A DNA stretch of 64,000 bases from Heterostelium multicystogenum (GCA_003667245.1 RCNN01000032.1:1-64000), one strand, 5' to 3'; positions 35,162 through 50,000 are shown, counted from the first letter of the stretch. Translations and numbers: made by a program. Notes: generated by a model not told the origin, from the letters alone.

Positions 35162-37253
35162 TTAAATTATTTGATGAGTCGAATTTCTTTTCATTTTCAT
35201 GCTGATCTCCTCCATTTCAGTGTCGGAAAGTGGGTCTTCTTCAGCTGGTACCCAACCAAGACCACGGAGGAAACGTTCCTCGTGCTCTTCGTCTTCCTCT
35301 TCGTCATTACTGCTGCTGACACTTCCGCTGTTGTTAATATCTATACCAATGGGTGGAGGTACATGCTTGGTGTCGTGGCTGCTTGCTGAAGAGTGATCAC
35401 TGTGGAGCTCGTGAATGGTAGTATTCACAGGAGAACCAGCAACAACGGTTGGAGAAACAGAGAGTGCTTCTGGTGCGTCTTTGGAAGCGATGACCGATGT
35501 GATGTTGATTGTGGCTGGTGAGTTGTAAGGAGATGTTGAGGTGGAGCTTGAGATTGGTGATGCAAGTATTTCGCTTGGAGTATTTTTAGTGGCGCTAGAG
35601 TCGGATGAGATAATCTTGAGGTCGGTAGCCTCAGACATGATCTTCTCCTGTTGCTTCTCGATTTCCTCACGAGAAAGACCTTCCTCTTGCAGTTTCTTGG
35701 CCATGTCTTCGGTCTTTTGAATTTTCTCATAGAAAATATTTTTGGCCATAAGTTTTTCGATTTTTGGTGTCTTTGGTTTACGTGATGGATCTGTCAACTG
35801 CTTTCTGGAGACAGATATGACATCGTCCTTGTTTCCGGGTGCCTGGAATTGGACCTTGTAGATTAGGCTCAGAGTAGGCACGGATGAACTTGGGGTTGGC
35901 AATACCAGTGCGAATGGCGGGCTTGGTAAGAGTTCCTCCTTGTTGTTTCTTGAGTGCTGGATTGGTCATACTTCCAGACTGAGAGAGCGAAGTGACGGTT
36001 TTGATGGATTTGCCAATGATAGATGAAGCGCTGGTCGGTGGGAGAATAGGAACGACGACTTTGGCCTTTTCTTTCTCTTTCTCTTTTTCTTTGTTGAGTG
36101 AATCTTCGGAGGAGGAATTGAGCGGAGATGATGATGGTTGAATGGTGGGGGTAATTAATGCTGCCATTGTTGGTGGTAGGAGTGGTGTTATGCTTGGTGA
36201 AAGTGATGCTGCGGATGGGGAAAAAATTCTGTTGATGATGACTATGTTGCTGAGCGGAATTGGTTGGAGAAATGGATCGTGTATTTAAACTAACAAGTGT
36301 TGTTTTAGGTGATTTTGGCTGAATGAGTGGTGGAATTGTTCATTCTCTCGAGGCGGATGTAGTTGATTGTGGTTGTCATTCACAGAGCTATGGTCATCAT
36401 TATTATATTCATTGCTGTAGCTGTTATTGCTATTGGTGTGATAATTCGATATGTTTGATGGTGAGTGGCTGTGGTAGTAGTTGTTGGATCCATGGACAGG
36501 AAAATGATTAGATTGATCCTGGCTGGATTGATGTTCGTTAGTTTGGAGGTGATTGGGTGAGGTGGATTGATAACGCGGTTGTAGATGCTGTGGTTGAGAA
36601 TGCTGCTTCAGAGCAATCGATGCTTGATCAACACTATTAAGATTCGGTTGAGATTTGTGGCTTACTAATGATGGTTTTGATTTGTATTTGGTGAATGAGG
36701 AGTTACTATTTAAAATAAAATTATTGTTGTTATTGATACTGTTGATGTTGATACTGTTGGCGGTGTTGATTGAACGGAAGGTAACATTTGATTGTAATAC
36801 CGGTGAAGATGTAACTCCTCTATCATGATTTACATTTGTTGAACTATTATGATGTGAAGTTGTTGATTGTTTATTACTATTAAAATTACTACTATTATTA
36901 TTGCTGCTAATATTATTTGTACTATTTATCGATGAATTATTACTTGTTGAGTAATGATGTTGTGTTGGTGGAGATAAAGAAGAGGAAGAAGAAGAAGAAG
37001 AAGTAGATTGTTGTTGTTGTTGTTGGCGTAATAATTGAGCAGCCTCTTGAACATTTAATTCAATATGTGGAGATGACTTTGATCGATTTAATTTTGGTAT
37101 ATTAACATTTTGTGATTGATCACTTGATCCAATTGGTGGTGATACATTAAGAACAGTGCGTGGTGAGATATCTATGTTTAAGTTAGTGACCGTCTGCAGT
37201 ATTCGAATTAATAATATTATTTACCTTGAGATACCTCCTTTGAACGTAGCCAT
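35162..37253 (-). CDS. Vasculin/GPBP1-like protein
   Basis: The C-terminal part (35162-35902) carries EERFLRGLGWVPAEEDPLSD, which matches the conserved vasculin (GC-rich promoter-binding protein 1) C-terminal signature of a Leu-Gly-Trp core followed by acidic residues and a helix. Upstream are YSEPNL and KFIRAYSEP blocks and a very long Ser/Asn/Gln/His-rich region reaching about 37,190, including short poly-Gln and poly-Ser runs. A start at ATG 37253 (MATFKGGIS) is likely but the first splice junction does not keep frame, so the 5' end is uncertain. One-base frame steps are also needed near 36,290 and 35,870. Vasculin is linked to transcriptional regulation in animals. Its role in amoebae is not established. 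Confidence 0.6.
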
Positions 37254-38993
37254 TCTGGTACAAAAGAAGAGGATTTCATATGATGATCTCCCATTCAAAT
37301 TTGAATGGATATTCCGCTGTCAATTCAATGAATTCCCAAGAATGATAAATAAAATGTATAATTTAAGATAAAGTTGTTATAATTATTATATTATTGTTAT
37401 TATATTGGTTGTTGATTTCTTTTGTTGTTATTTGTGCCAATCGATTGAGATGAAGGAGGAGATAAATAGAAAGAGAGAGATTAGAAGACACTACAACTGT
37501 AAAGACTTGTACTGTTTATTGCTAAATAGATGATGAGGATGTTGGTGATGTGGTTGATTGAAAATTAAAAACTTGATACAATTTAAAAGAAGGCTAACTA
37601 ACCTTCTTAAAATGTAATATAAAATAACCTACGAAAAGTTATTAAATAAATATAAATAGATATAAATAATAGTTATACTGTAATGTGTTTATTCAATGAA
37701 TACCTATTACTTTTAAAAATACAACAAAACGAAAATTTTATAAGAATAACTAATAATAAAAAATGAAACAATAATAAACAATATTATTAATGGGTGAAAT
37801 AATCTTTAAAATGCTGCTTGAATGAGCTTCACTGACAAATCGTACCTAAGTTTGATTGAAAAATAAAATATCAAAAGGAAAAGTTGATGGTATGAAAAAG
37901 TGGAGTGTGGAAGTTTGGATTCCAATTACAAATGATCTAAACAACTTATTATTTTTATATGCTATTTAGTTGACTGAATAAGGTAGTTGTTGCTGCTGTG
38001 CTGCTGCTGTTGTTATTATTATTACTATTATTAAATATCTAAATATTATAAAGGTATTAGATATTGGATTGGTGTGTAATTGGTTTGTTTGATTGATTGA
38101 TTGATTAATTGTGTTTGGGTTGACTATTGCTATTATTCTAGAGACGGATGAGTTTGTTTATCAATATTTCTTGATGTGTTGATGATGTTGTTATTACTAT
38201 ATAATGAAAGTTTGAATGTTTAAGAATGCTGTGAAATTGGTTTGTGTGCTTGTAATATTTTTTTTTGGTTTTGTTATTTTTTTGGTTTTTTTTTGGTTTG
38301 TTTTTTTGTTTTTTTGGGCTTTGATGTTGTTGACGCAAATGATGTAATTGGTGGGAAGATGATGGTTAATGGGATGATACGACTAACCAAGTTTAAACTA
38401 AAGAGGGAGCAGTCGTGTTATTATTATTAATATTATGTACAGGTGAATATCGTTGTTGCTATTGTTGTTGCAATGATAATAGGAAAAGATAAACAATTTT
38501 GTTTATTATTTGTTATTTCTTAGTAATGAACTAGTCGGTAGTAGTCTGACTAATTCCTCTTTTTGATTAGATTAAGTTATATTTATATATACAGCTAATT
38601 AATATTTGTATAATTAATAACGTAAAATAATAATAAAATAAACTATAGAATAAGAAAAGAAGAAAAGAAGATTATAAATAGATGCAGTAATATATATTTA
38701 TAAACTTCAAATAATCTATCTTCACTCTATTATATTCTACTGTTTTTTCCACCATTAAAAATAACTAAATAACTTTGGTAATAAATAACGCTAAAGCTCT
38801 TTGCTTTATATGAAGCTTAATGTGATCCTTTAAATGATTGATCGAGATTGACTGATATATTGTGCTTGATTAATAGTTGTTTGGTTTGTTCTTCTGAGTT
38901 TTAGTTTGTTGATTAAATATAATATTCAATTATTGAAATATAAGTAGTGCAATTGTGGCTAGCTAATTCAATTCAACTTGATTCTGCTTGCAA

Positions 38994-39028
<35 letters not shown>

Positions 39029-39814
39029 GTATATTATAATAATATTATTAAATATAGGTGGTTAATTTTATATTTAAATTGTTGTTATTTTTGTTGTTTA
39101 TTCTTTATTTATATTATTGATTAATTAATAATAATATAATAATATAATAATATAATAATAACACAATAAAACAATATAAAAGAGAGATTTATGTTGTTGT
39201 TTGTTGTTTGTTGTTGTGTTATTGTTTTGTTTTGTTTATGTTAATTTTTTGGTTTTTTATTTATTTTAATTTTTTTTTAGTGTTTTTTCAGTGTTGACAC
39301 ACACACCTCATAATAATTCACTACTCGTAAAACACTGTGGATTGCTTATGATGTTTGGTTTGGTTTGGTTTTTTGACAACATTGTAAATATGTTGTTGAT
39401 TTTTAATGATCAATCAATTCGAATAATACATCTATGACTTGGTAGTGATGAATGAGAACTTAAACTAGATATTAATAAATAAAGATATTTATTGGTTTTG
39501 CACATCAAAAGACCACACAAATATTAATTTCCTATTTTTAGTTGAACAAACCATGATGGTAATGTAATGTGCCACAGGAACAACACATCATATATCTGGG
39601 GTTTATTTTTTGTTTTGAGTTTTTGATCGACCGGAGGGAAGGGTGCACTTGTCATTATGAGTGTGTTGCTTTGTTGCCCTGTTCCAGCAAACATCAAAAA
39701 GTCACAAAAAATTCAAATTTTACTTTAAACCAAAGTTGAAATGAATGAATTTGAGTGGTGGTGTGGGATTCCAGACTGTATGGAATGGATGGATTGGTTG
39801 TTTTGTTAGTTTAA
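37254..39814. other. Gene-poor 2.5-kb block
   Basis: AT-rich, with many T- and A-runs and simple repeats. Short frames occur on both strands but none has a domain, splice-linked partner or composition unlike the background. Probably the 5' region of the vasculin-like gene and the 3' flank of the RNF10-like gene. Confidence 0.6.
38994..39029. repeat. (AAT)n microsatellite
   Basis: About eleven trinucleotide units in noncoding DNA. Confidence 0.9.
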
Positions 39815-41933
39815 TTAAAATCCAATAGCATCAACCCAGTGGTAAGATAAGAGATGTAACTTCATTGTTGTCATCTTCTGTGTCTGTTTTTCTTTGGTGT
39901 TGGAGTCACTGAGTGAAAATTTGAACTCCTCCTCTGGACACTTGTACTTGTTGATGGCATTTATGAAGGAGTTGGTCTTGGGCTTATTGGGGTTGAATGG
40001 TTCATTCTTCAGTCTTTCGGCCTCTTCGGCGTCCTCTCGCTCTTTTTTCGATTTCTCTTTCTCTCACGTTCCTCCTCTTGTGTCTTTTCGTATTGCTCTT
40101 TTGATCTCCTTGGATCTCTTAATGTCGTGCTTTCTTTCCATCTCTTTCTTTTCTCTCTTTCTGGATTCTTGTCTCTTCTTGGAGTTTCTTGCATCGCTTC
40201 TCTTCTTGAGCAGTGGCGCAAACTCATCTAGTACCGCCTTGACACTACATTATTAGTCAGGTCAACCTCAATGAACCAAATGGAGGTGGTCAATGCCAGC
40301 AATTCAGTGATCTTAGACGTGTCTAGACTTTTTGGAAATTTTCATATGGTTCCATCTCGAGTACCTTCGACTTTAGTATGACTGGGAGTACAGTGGCCGG
40401 AGTTTCAGTTGCACCTCGAAGCGATGCCTCCTTCCACAGCATATTCATATTAATTGGATGAATGAAAATGGGTTGTCCGTCCACACATTGGTAGAGATAA
40501 AACAAGCCTCCAACTGGCTGATTTACATAAGAGTATGAATTATAAGCTTCGAAGTTTTGATTGTCGTCAGAGGAAGAGTTTGGCAATGGTTTTGCCACTA
40601 TTTGAATATTGGTCAATGGTTTGGTTGATTAATTTCTGCGGAAATTCTTATTTGTGCTTGTGCTTGTCGTAGTTGTAGTTGTAGGTTGTCCTGTATCATC
40701 ATCTGTTGCGTCGCCTCCATTATCATTGTTGTCTTATATCATCTGAAGAGTCTTCCCATTTCATATTCATTGCTTCCGAGTAGTATTCTAATAAATCTAT
40801 TTTTACATTGCCATTGTAGCTAATTTGATATGGCTGAAAATCTTGATTTGGACCTCTTCTAGGAATAAGATGATATGATAATTTGTCCCACCACTTTCGT
40901 TTCGCTTCTGTTCCAACCATTTTCTGATAGAGAGATAGTCCGCTCCTCATTGTCTCTCTCAGCATTAGCAAGGAATCTCACTGTTTCAAATTCACCTTCG
41001 CTCATCGCAATCTTCTTTGCAGTGGCAATCTCAATGCGCTCCTTCTCCATGACCTCATCGATTCCATAGATGATGGAGAATCTAGAATATAATGCATTGG
41101 CCTCATCGAAGCGCGGAAAAGAGATCAGCTCAGGAATCGTCTGAATCCACAAGGTAGGCACTGTTGTCTCCTCACGGTATTTAAGTAATTGAAATTCAAA
41201 TTTGGTCACCCTCATTGTACTTTTTCGACTTGACAATGGTCCACACTCTTCAACTCTGACTTTTCAATTGGCTTCAAACACAGAGGACATTTGTTGGAGT
41301 GCGTAGACTTCGTAAGATGCATCCATAGCAAGCTATATGTCCGCATTTTCGTCACCTTCCTGTTGGACGTATTAGTAATTCCTCGTCATATCCGTTCAAG
41401 ATACGATCCCAACAACTTACGGAGCAACAGGAGACTCGAAGCAAATCGGGACAAAGAAACTCCGATGAGTCTGACAAATAGGTAACCTGCTCAATCTTGT
41501 TTCCACGCCACAATATATTCCGGGTTGGACAGGCTGGATTTATAGTTGGCCATAGGGGATTTTACCTTGAATAAATAGCTATTATCGATCGTCATCAATC
41601 AGTGTTAGTTTAGTGTCCTTGCCCTCTGATGATCGATAGATCGATCATCAATCAAATCTAGTAATTCATGTGTACGTACTTTGCTTGTAAAAATGAGTTT
41701 GGGATTGGTTGGTTTTGTTGCTGTACACTCTTTTCCTGTTTTGGTTGCCACCACTGTTTCTTGATGATGAAGAATGTTGAGTGGTGGTGATGACTCGAGG
41801 TGGGTGTGCTGCCACTACTTCTAAAGTCCCAGTGTGAGTGTGGTCCTTCTTGGTTTGAAATGTACTAAGATGCGTCATATCTTATGTTATTCTTCTTTTT
41901 ATGTTTGCCCCTGCCTTTGCGTGTTGTTTGCAT
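39815..41933 (-). CDS. RNF10-like RING finger protein
   Basis: RING-finger E3-ligase-like protein on the minus strand. The RING is split by an intron. CPICFESPVAP (needing one fewer C in a CCC run near 41,440) is followed after a GT...AG intron by VTKCGHIACYGCILR and then NKCPLCLKPIEKSELKSV. Together they form a C3HC4 ring followed by the RNF10-type LKSV. Downstream, LFYLYQCVDGQPIFIHPINM and KVLEMEPYENF match the RNF10 post-RING region. A basic, charged coiled segment (about 40,009-40,227) and the tail ending WVDAIGF complete it. Frame steps occur in at least four places. The 5' exon from 41,683 to 41,878 (MTHLSTFQTKK...) is Ser/His/Asn-rich and the true start could be the ATG at 41,933. Confidence 0.75.
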
Positions 41934-42931
41934 TTGAGTTGCCACCCAGATGCCACAGACGCAGGTGACACGGTTGCTAAATTTATCATGAGTTGTGCTT
42001 GCTGTTGTTGTTGTTGCTGGCCTGCTATTGTTAAAACAACGATATGATCATAGTGATTATTAATAATATTAGCATTGGTTTAGTTTGTTTTTGGTTATCA
42101 TTAATTTACGTAACACAACGCATGTGTGCTGTATTCACTAATTTAATAATTCATTCATCAACTTACTTGCTCAAATTCAACCTTACTTCATTGCTATGGC
42201 AAGTTCAAGTCTCTGAATTATATTGAAATATCATTTGCAGTTGTTGTTTGTGTATTTACAAAGTTGTTGTTTGTTTGTTGTTGATGATGATGCTGTTTTT
42301 GGTGTTTCTTAGTATTGTCTCTTTTTTATTATTAAGATATAGGTTTTATTACTATTATTGCTATTGTTGTTTACAACTTGATTCTTATTTTGTTTTTTAT
42401 AGGTTAGGTGTGATTGCAAAGGAGATGAAAGCATGGTGGATTTAATATCAGCTGCTGCAGTAGTTTGCACAGACTATTGTTGCTCATGTTTAACGGTATT
42501 GGTATTTTATTAATTAAAGTTGGTGATACTATATTAGTACTAAATATTAATGTTATTCGAATCCCTTATAATTATTAGTATTTATTATTATTATTCATTA
42601 TGAGTAACCCAAAAGGTTGGTTGCTAACAAACACAGTTAACCATTAAAAATTAATAATATTAAATTAAACACTCTTAGTCCATTTTAAATTATGAAAATT
42701 TTAGGAATTCTTATTTTTATTCCAATGTTTCAATGCACTATTTACAAGTTACATTGACCTTGGAGTTGTAAAGGGCAAGTATTTGAGATGGAGTCCAATG
42801 CACCTATTCAAATGACAAATTAAATACAAAACACATATTTGAAGATCATAAATCAATTAAATATTAAAACTAATAATAAATAATATCATTAATAAATTAT
42901 ATCTATTAATAAATAATAAATAAATAAACAA
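41934..42931. other. Intergenic region
   Basis: Divergent promoter region between the RNF10-like and dehydrogenase genes. AT-rich with T-rich patches; no gene seen. Confidence 0.6.
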
Positions 42932-43980
42932 ATGTCAGCTCAGAAATTGGAAATAAGTCAAGTGATAAGTATGGTATATTACCGATCATCCAAAGGTATT
43001 GGATTGGTCATGGTTAAGAAAACTTTTGGACTAACGGATTTAAGGTGGTTGGTAACATCTAGAGACATCCAACAATTAATTATGAAGTTGTTGGGCAGCC
43101 AACGATAAACTTCCTACCTGTTCAAGTTGATCTTACCAATGAGGAGAGTGTCAAGCAGTCTCTAAATGCAGCACTCTCAAAGTTTGGAAAGAATTGGCAT
43201 GTTGTTGTAAACAATGCCGGCATTCCTCTATCAATGAGCCCTAAGGAAACCCCCTTGGAGGATGTCTTCCAGAACTTTAATATCAATGTATTCTCAGTGT
43301 TTTCAACTGTACTTTCGACAAGTTTCACCAATTTTTGAGAAACCAACAGTCTGGTCATGTCTTTCAACATCTCCTCAATGGCAGTCTCAAAAAGAATTCC
43401 AGGTCATAGTGCATATTGTGCAACCAAGTTCGCCTAGATGGATTGAGTGAGTCTAGTGCTGGTTACTACTCTCAACCAGAAGTAAGACCACATGGTATCA
43501 AAAGTTACTGGCTGTCAATCTTGGTGCATTCAGAACCAATATATTAAAGTAAAGTGATTGAAAAGATTATTACAATTACATTTCTGTAATATTAACTCTT
43601 ATCAATCAAAAGGTGAATAGATATATAACGCTATCAAATCAAAATGTGCATCGGCTTTTAAACAATCTCCCAAAGATTGATGCTTATTCATCTATTCATG
43701 GTGGTTAATGAACTTAATCGTCAATCAGCTCAGTGGAGCTCAAAGAGGTGATCCATCTAAATTGGTTGATCTACTGATTAGAGTTTATCAAGCCGAAGGA
43801 AATGACACTCAGCACCTCTTTGTTGGTCCCGACTCCAACCAAGTTTTGCTTTTCAAACTCGATGAGCTAAGTCAAGATTCAAAAGCGGATGGGCCGAGTA
43901 TACCAATAACACCGACTTTGACCACTACGTTGAGACAGCTTACAAATTCACTTACCATCCAAAGCAAATGGAAAAACTGA
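42932..43980 (+). CDS. Short-chain dehydrogenase/reductase, frame-disrupted
   Basis: Classical SDR features can be read in order across frame steps. These are a Rossmann glycine motif (SSKGIGLVMVK) near 42,990, FLPVQVDLTNEESVKQSL, the structural NNAG motif (VVVNNAGIPL) near 43,210, a catalytic Ser segment (NISSMAV), the catalytic Tyr-x3-Lys (AYCATKFALDGLSE) near 43,415, and a C-terminal part DPSKLVDLLIRVYQAEGNDT. One-base steps are needed near 43,060, 43,340, 43,480 and 43,900, plus a probable intron at about 43,550-43,610. It would be an NAD(P)-dependent oxidoreductase; the substrate cannot be inferred. All catalytic residues are present, which argues for sequence errors rather than a dead gene. 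Confidence 0.7.
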
Positions 43981-44060
43981 GACCTCTTTTAATTTAGACA
44001 ATAACTTGTATATTTTGTATATAATTAATTAAACAAAACTTTAAGTTTATTGAATTTTGT

Positions 44061-47000
44061 TTAGAGAAATCGAAATTTAATTGTATTGATGGTTTGGTTG
44101 GCAATTTGATCTCTTTCTTTGCTGGTTGTTCGAAGCTCTGGCGAATCGATTGGTTCAAGTGTTTGTTTCTGGTCCAAAGGCAATGTTGCAACTACCTCTT
44201 TGAAATGTTGTTGAGTAGATGCATAGTTCAACAATATTTGCAAAGTAGGCTGATGTAAATTGGATGTTGGTTGTTGAGGCTCCAAAAAGAAAATCATAAT
44301 CTGTACAATCATTTGTAAAAGTTTACATTCTATTATTGATGTTAAAAGTTAGTTATAAACTTCTATACTATTATATAATCTTATATTAGAGGGGAGTTTG
44401 ATTCTGTTGAACTTACTTTGATCTTCATTCTTTAGTAGTGTTAATGAAAGTGTAAATAGTTTAAATATTTCTAGGGTAATTGGTTCGTTTTCTTTTTGCT
44501 GTTGGCTAGTTGGGATGACGAGCGAGGATTGCAAGTCAATGAATAGCTCACCAATGAGTTTAGAGGAGAATCTGAATGTTGGTGAATCAATGTTGTTGGA
44601 TGCACCAGAGTTTAGGATATTTCTCAATACTTGAAGTGTGTAAAGCTTGTCCTTGAGGTTTGGGTTCTTGAGCTGTATTGATGAACTAAAGAATTGAACA
44701 ATGGATCTTGTAATTTCATCATTGACATCTTGTTGATTAATAATCAATGTGGAAAGCAACAAGAGCAATCCTTGTTTAGATTCACTACTGTTAAGTTTAT
44801 CGATGGTAGTATTGAGTGCCGCATTGAGAATCTCGTTGAACTTGGTGAAGTCTGGTTCCGGTGATTCGTTTACCTTGGAAATGAAAAGCTTGAGTAGAGC
44901 AATGGTAAATTGGATTGCTGCAGTTATTTGGTTAGGGTGGGGAGTGTTCGATAGTGTCTGCGTTACTGTCTGCAAAAAGAGTGGGCAATACAGTTGGATT
45001 TGAGCGGTATCCATCAGCTTGATGATATAGCTACAAAGTTGTAGAATTTGATTTGATATTCTTCATTCTCGGGTCTTGCCGGTTCAAATAATACCTTCAA
45101 TAGCAAGTTCAATATCTCAGACCTTATGGATTCCATATATTATTGGTTGATGGGTTAGAATGATAGATTCATTGGTCTTAAGAGTTATGCATAGCTTACT
45201 CGTTTATAATTGATTCACCAAAGCAAAGGAATAGATTGTTCACAATATCAATGAGGAGAGTGTGGATTTTTGTTAGAGTTGAAACAGCACTGACTGGAAC
45301 AAGAATCTGACATATTTCAATGATACGATCCAGTTGGAATTGCTCGATGTTTGTTGACGATGGTTTGCAGAGTGAGCGCAATAATCTCAAGTGTCAGGGA
45401 CATCTGGTTGATATTTAGATTCTTTTCGACAGGGTCAAGCAGGAACTTCTCTTGTGGAAGCAACGAAAGTCCAAGCACCAAGTTGATTATCTTTCCAATG
45501 CCTTTGTTTTCTGACAGAATAGGATCGTTACTGTTATCTTTCTCCTTTTCCTTTTCATTTTCTTTGTCGTTGTGTGGAAGAGCACTGTTTTGTTGATCGG
45601 CATCTTTTCTTCCCTCCAACCAATAAGGTGTTCCAATAAGTGATGATAAAGCCTTGACAACGAATGGATATGATTCTTTTGAAGTAGTCGACAGACTCAT
45701 TGAAGCTGTGTGGTGAAAATAGCATTGGATTGCATACATGATAGATAGATGGAGGTTGCGATACCAACAATGAATATTCTTTCAAGAATGTCAGCCAATG
45801 TACTCTTAGATATGGAAGAATTCTGAAACAGGGAGTGTAAGTTAATCAATGTCAATTTGCTTGTAGTCGAGCTGGCTACTTACGGACTAATAACAGGAGA
45901 GAGAATACTATTCAAAGATTCCTTCTTTTTACAGAGTAGATAGAGTTGAGCAAATGTCTTTAGAATTGAAAGTTGTACAAGGGTAGTTGCTTTTTCGTTA
46001 TACATTGGGAAGTTAAGATCTAGGAGGGTGGGTAGGGTAAGTTGTAAGTTTCGATCATATTGGTACAAATCAAAATATAGGTTACTTACTTCTTAGGTTC
46101 TTAACGGTTGTGGCAAGTTGAGTAGTTGTTTTTTTCAGTGCAGAGCTATCGTAGTGAAGCGAACCCTCAACAAAGTTGACAAATACTGAGCATCCAACGG
46201 AAAGAAGGTTGGGAAGTGCGTCTGGTGAAAATGCCGGACGGAGAGCAGACATAATCTGAGCTTGGTACAGCTCAAGGAGGAGATGACCCTCGTAGTCTGG
46301 ATCGATTGAGCTGGAGAAGCTTTCTAGAATGTCTTTCAAGAGAAGAATTCCAACTGGTCGCATTGTGTCAATCTGTGATGTGGCAGCTTTGAATGCAATT
46401 CCTACAAGATCGTGGAGGTGGAGAATAAGATGATTGTTTCCGCGTTGGGTGTTCTGATTGGCCATTGCCAGTAGCATGTTGAAGTGTTCTGGCTTGTTTC
46501 TGACAACAGAGATAACACGTCTAACACACTCGATGGCAAATACCTTTGTGAACCAACGATATACATATTCAATCTTGTCGGATGATCCTTGTTGGACAAC
46601 GACCTTTACATCCTCATCATCATCCTTATCCTCATCGTCAGAGAGTGGCGAAGCTGTTGGCGGCGCACCAGCGGATTTGGTTGTAGAATTTGTTGAAGTT
46701 GACAGTGGTTCGCCAATCGTTGAGTCCTTTGTCATTTGCTTGGAAGACAATATAATATTCATACATAGTAGGAGCCAAATGGATGGATTGTTTGGCGCCA
46801 TGTTGTCAATGATGGTGTTGATGAGAAGCTTAATTTCCTTTTGTAGGTTTTGATCGCTCTCTGTGTCGATCATCATGAACAGATCATCGACAACATTCAT
46901 ACCAACTTCGTACGACTTCTTGTTGATCAACTGCCGTAGGCATGTTACAGCTGAGATACGGAGCATTGGTATGGACTTTTGAATTGGCTGATCAACACTT

Positions 47001-50000
47001 GTGTCATAGATTCATTCACAGTTCCTGGTGCAAACATAATCAATTTCTGGAGATAATAAATTGACTCTACACGTACCATTGGTATTTCATGGCGTTTGAT
47101 AATGGCGCATGTGGCCGTACACTTTGAGAGAACATCGCGATTTGTCTCCAGCTCAGGACCAAGAGCAATTACAATGGAATTGACGACACGACCAAGCAGT
47201 TGGTAAGGCGGATTCTCTCCCAGAAGAATTGTTTGTAGCAGCATGAGTGTTGGTGATGCAAAAGAGTTGAAGGAGAAGCTTGAAGACTGGATCGTAACGT
47301 ACAGTGCATGAAGGGCGTGGCTGCTAACCTCGGGAGCTTGCTGGTCTTGTGCAAGCACATGGAGATTTGCAATGGTGGTTGGAAGGTGTCTTTGTGACAT
47401 CATTCCTCCAACAGATCTCTGTATGCAACCAAAAACAAGAGCCGATCCAGCACGGGCCATGCTTGGTTACTTCACGTGATGGTTTTCTGATTAACTCAGT
47501 AAGAGACTTGATGATGGCAGTGGTAACGTTTGTCACCTTCAAGACGACAAAGTACTCCAAGACATTCAGCAGATGCACGACGCAGAAGTGGATTGGCATC
47601 ACCAAAAATATCTCTGCACGAATCGCTGTATATTTGATGCAACGTCGCTCTTTCCAAAAGCCATATTGGAGCTGACCATGCTTTTAAGAATGTATAGCAA
47701 GGTTGCCATTGAGTTGACAGTCATTACATGCTTTTGTTGTGGATTATTGCATTCCTTGATGCAGTTGGAGAAGTGATCTAGAAGTTGTGTTCTGTGGTCT
47801 GTCTGGTTGAGAGATAAATAAGGTTGAAAAGAGCTCGATTGAAGCGTTTACAACTCGAACCTCCAGGTTCTGAGTGAGATTTGCCAAGTAGCAGTCCGAC
47901 ACATGTGGAAGTGAGACTAGAGAGCTGTCTTGACTGGACAATGGTATAAGGAATTGGCTCTCAAATTGTTGTGCTGTAGAGTTGAAGTCTGGCAGGAGAG
48001 TATCCTGGTCGTCCTTGGAGAAGAGTGTAGGTAGGAGGGTGGTGTGGCTTCCATCAAGGATGAGTGAGGTTACGACGGTCATGAGCATAGTATGCTGGGT
48101 GGCATAGCTGGAAGCGGGTAGCGCTTGGAAAGCACGAATCAAGTTGAGTTCCAGCATTTGGGTTATCTCATTTGTGGACAACTGGAATGAAGTTGAGATG
48201 GCAGGCAACTCGCTCACAGTCTTGAGAGTATTTGAGAGGAAAGTGACGATGGAAAGCAATCATTTTACTGTTCATGAGCTTTGGACTGTTGACAATGAGC
48301 GAGTGCAAAGGGAGCAGAGCATCGGCACGAGTCTTTGCAAAAATGACAATGTCACGCTCCGCAGTTGGATGCACTGTTGTAATGTTGAAGCATTGCTTCC
48401 AGCTCGCGAAAAAGATGTGGAAAGAATTTCAGAAACAAATGTTTCTCCCATGTATTTGATCAGTGAGTTCATGACCGACCATCCAGCCTCCAACTTGGCT
48501 AGTGTGATGGCCGGATTGAGGAAGTCTGGATTGGCCAGAAGCGACAAGCTGGTCTTGGTGATTTGCTGAATAAGAGTAGTCGGAACACCGAGCTCCGAGG
48601 TCTTAAGAGTAGCAATCAATGCTGCAATGCCAAGGGAGTTTCCTTTGACGGAGTTCATGATCTTCTTGAGTGGATCGGGTTGAATGTTGGGCTTCTCAAA
48701 CTCCTCTAGAATCGAAGTGAGATTCAACAAGCACTGGCTAAGGAGTTTGAAAGTCAGTTTAGGTATGTTGCTGGCCAACGATCTCAGTCCAATCGCCGAC
48801 CACTGTCTAGTTGATTGATTTCTGTCGTTCAGCAGTGAGAATAGATAGGTTGCGAGATCATCGTGCTGGAGTACACCACCTTCACCCAGCTCAAACAACA
48901 ATTGGCTATAGTAGTTAAATGCGCAGCTAGTTAGTAACTGATCAGCGATCACATTATAGGATTTTGACATACGATAGCTCTTTTAATGATACAACAATAG
49001 TTAATTCATTGAATGTGTCGGCTTGTGAAATGATGTTGGTAAAGTATCTAACCATAGATTGCTGTCCGTTCTCACTGAGATTCTGTCCAAGTCCGTGTCT
49101 GAGTATATATGATATCGATGTTCTTGTTTGTGCTTGGTCCTGTGCTGTCGATAGATTACGATTGCTGCTTCCAAGTAGCTTCAATAGATGTGACAATATA
49201 GAGTCAATCTCCTTTTCCAAATCCAACAACTTAATGTTTTGTAATAATGTACAATATGCTATAGATAGATTAATCTTTATCTCTTTCTTATTTGTTGATA
49301 CTATGATTGATGGTTTGAATGAATGAATGAATGAATGAATGAATGATTAGTAAGAGGTGAAGAGTCATGCGATCGTCACTGAAGTTGGATATCAATGTGA
49401 TGACTACTTACTAAATTGTTACCAATGAATTGTAAACAGTTTTCTAGTGACCAGTTGGATTTCTGGCTGGACAGTATGTTTTGATTTTACAATGCTTCCA
49501 GTGGTTGTATTGCTGTTGTCTTTGTAGAATAGTGCTGCTAGCATTCGTCCAAGCAGTTCAGATGCACGTTTGTTGCAGCTGTTTGAGTCGGCTGTGCTCT
49601 GTGTTGCATCGTTTGCAACTACTTCCAATGTCGCCTTGAGAATGAAGTTCAATATCTTTTGATCTAATCCATCCATTTTGATATCAGTGTTGTTGTAATG
49701 CTTGACAATCGGCAGTACAGTAGCAAGACACTCAAGCTTGAACTCATTAGTGTTGGTTGCAGTGTTGTATATCGACTTGATCATCTTGAAGCACTCCAGG
49801 TGTATAGGGTTTCCCGATGGGCCAATGCTCTCCAGCATCATGCCGATTGCACGCATACATCCAACTTTTGCTTCACCGGCCTTAATCAATCTAGCAAATA
49901 ACTGAAAGCTTTCTGACATATATACAACAGCCAGTGTTTTGCTATTCTTGAATATGATGCCCAGTACCTCAGCTGAAGCGCTGCAATGAAACAACAAGTA

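Noticed and set aside
37194..37224. 31-bp intron at the start of the vasculin-like gene
   Set aside because: GT and AG are present but the joined exon does not keep the frame and the size is well below the 57-74 bp seen in clean genes.
38138..38430. Small frames around a T-rich stretch
   Set aside because: Composition is that of the G/T-rich repeat itself; no start context, splice sites or homology.
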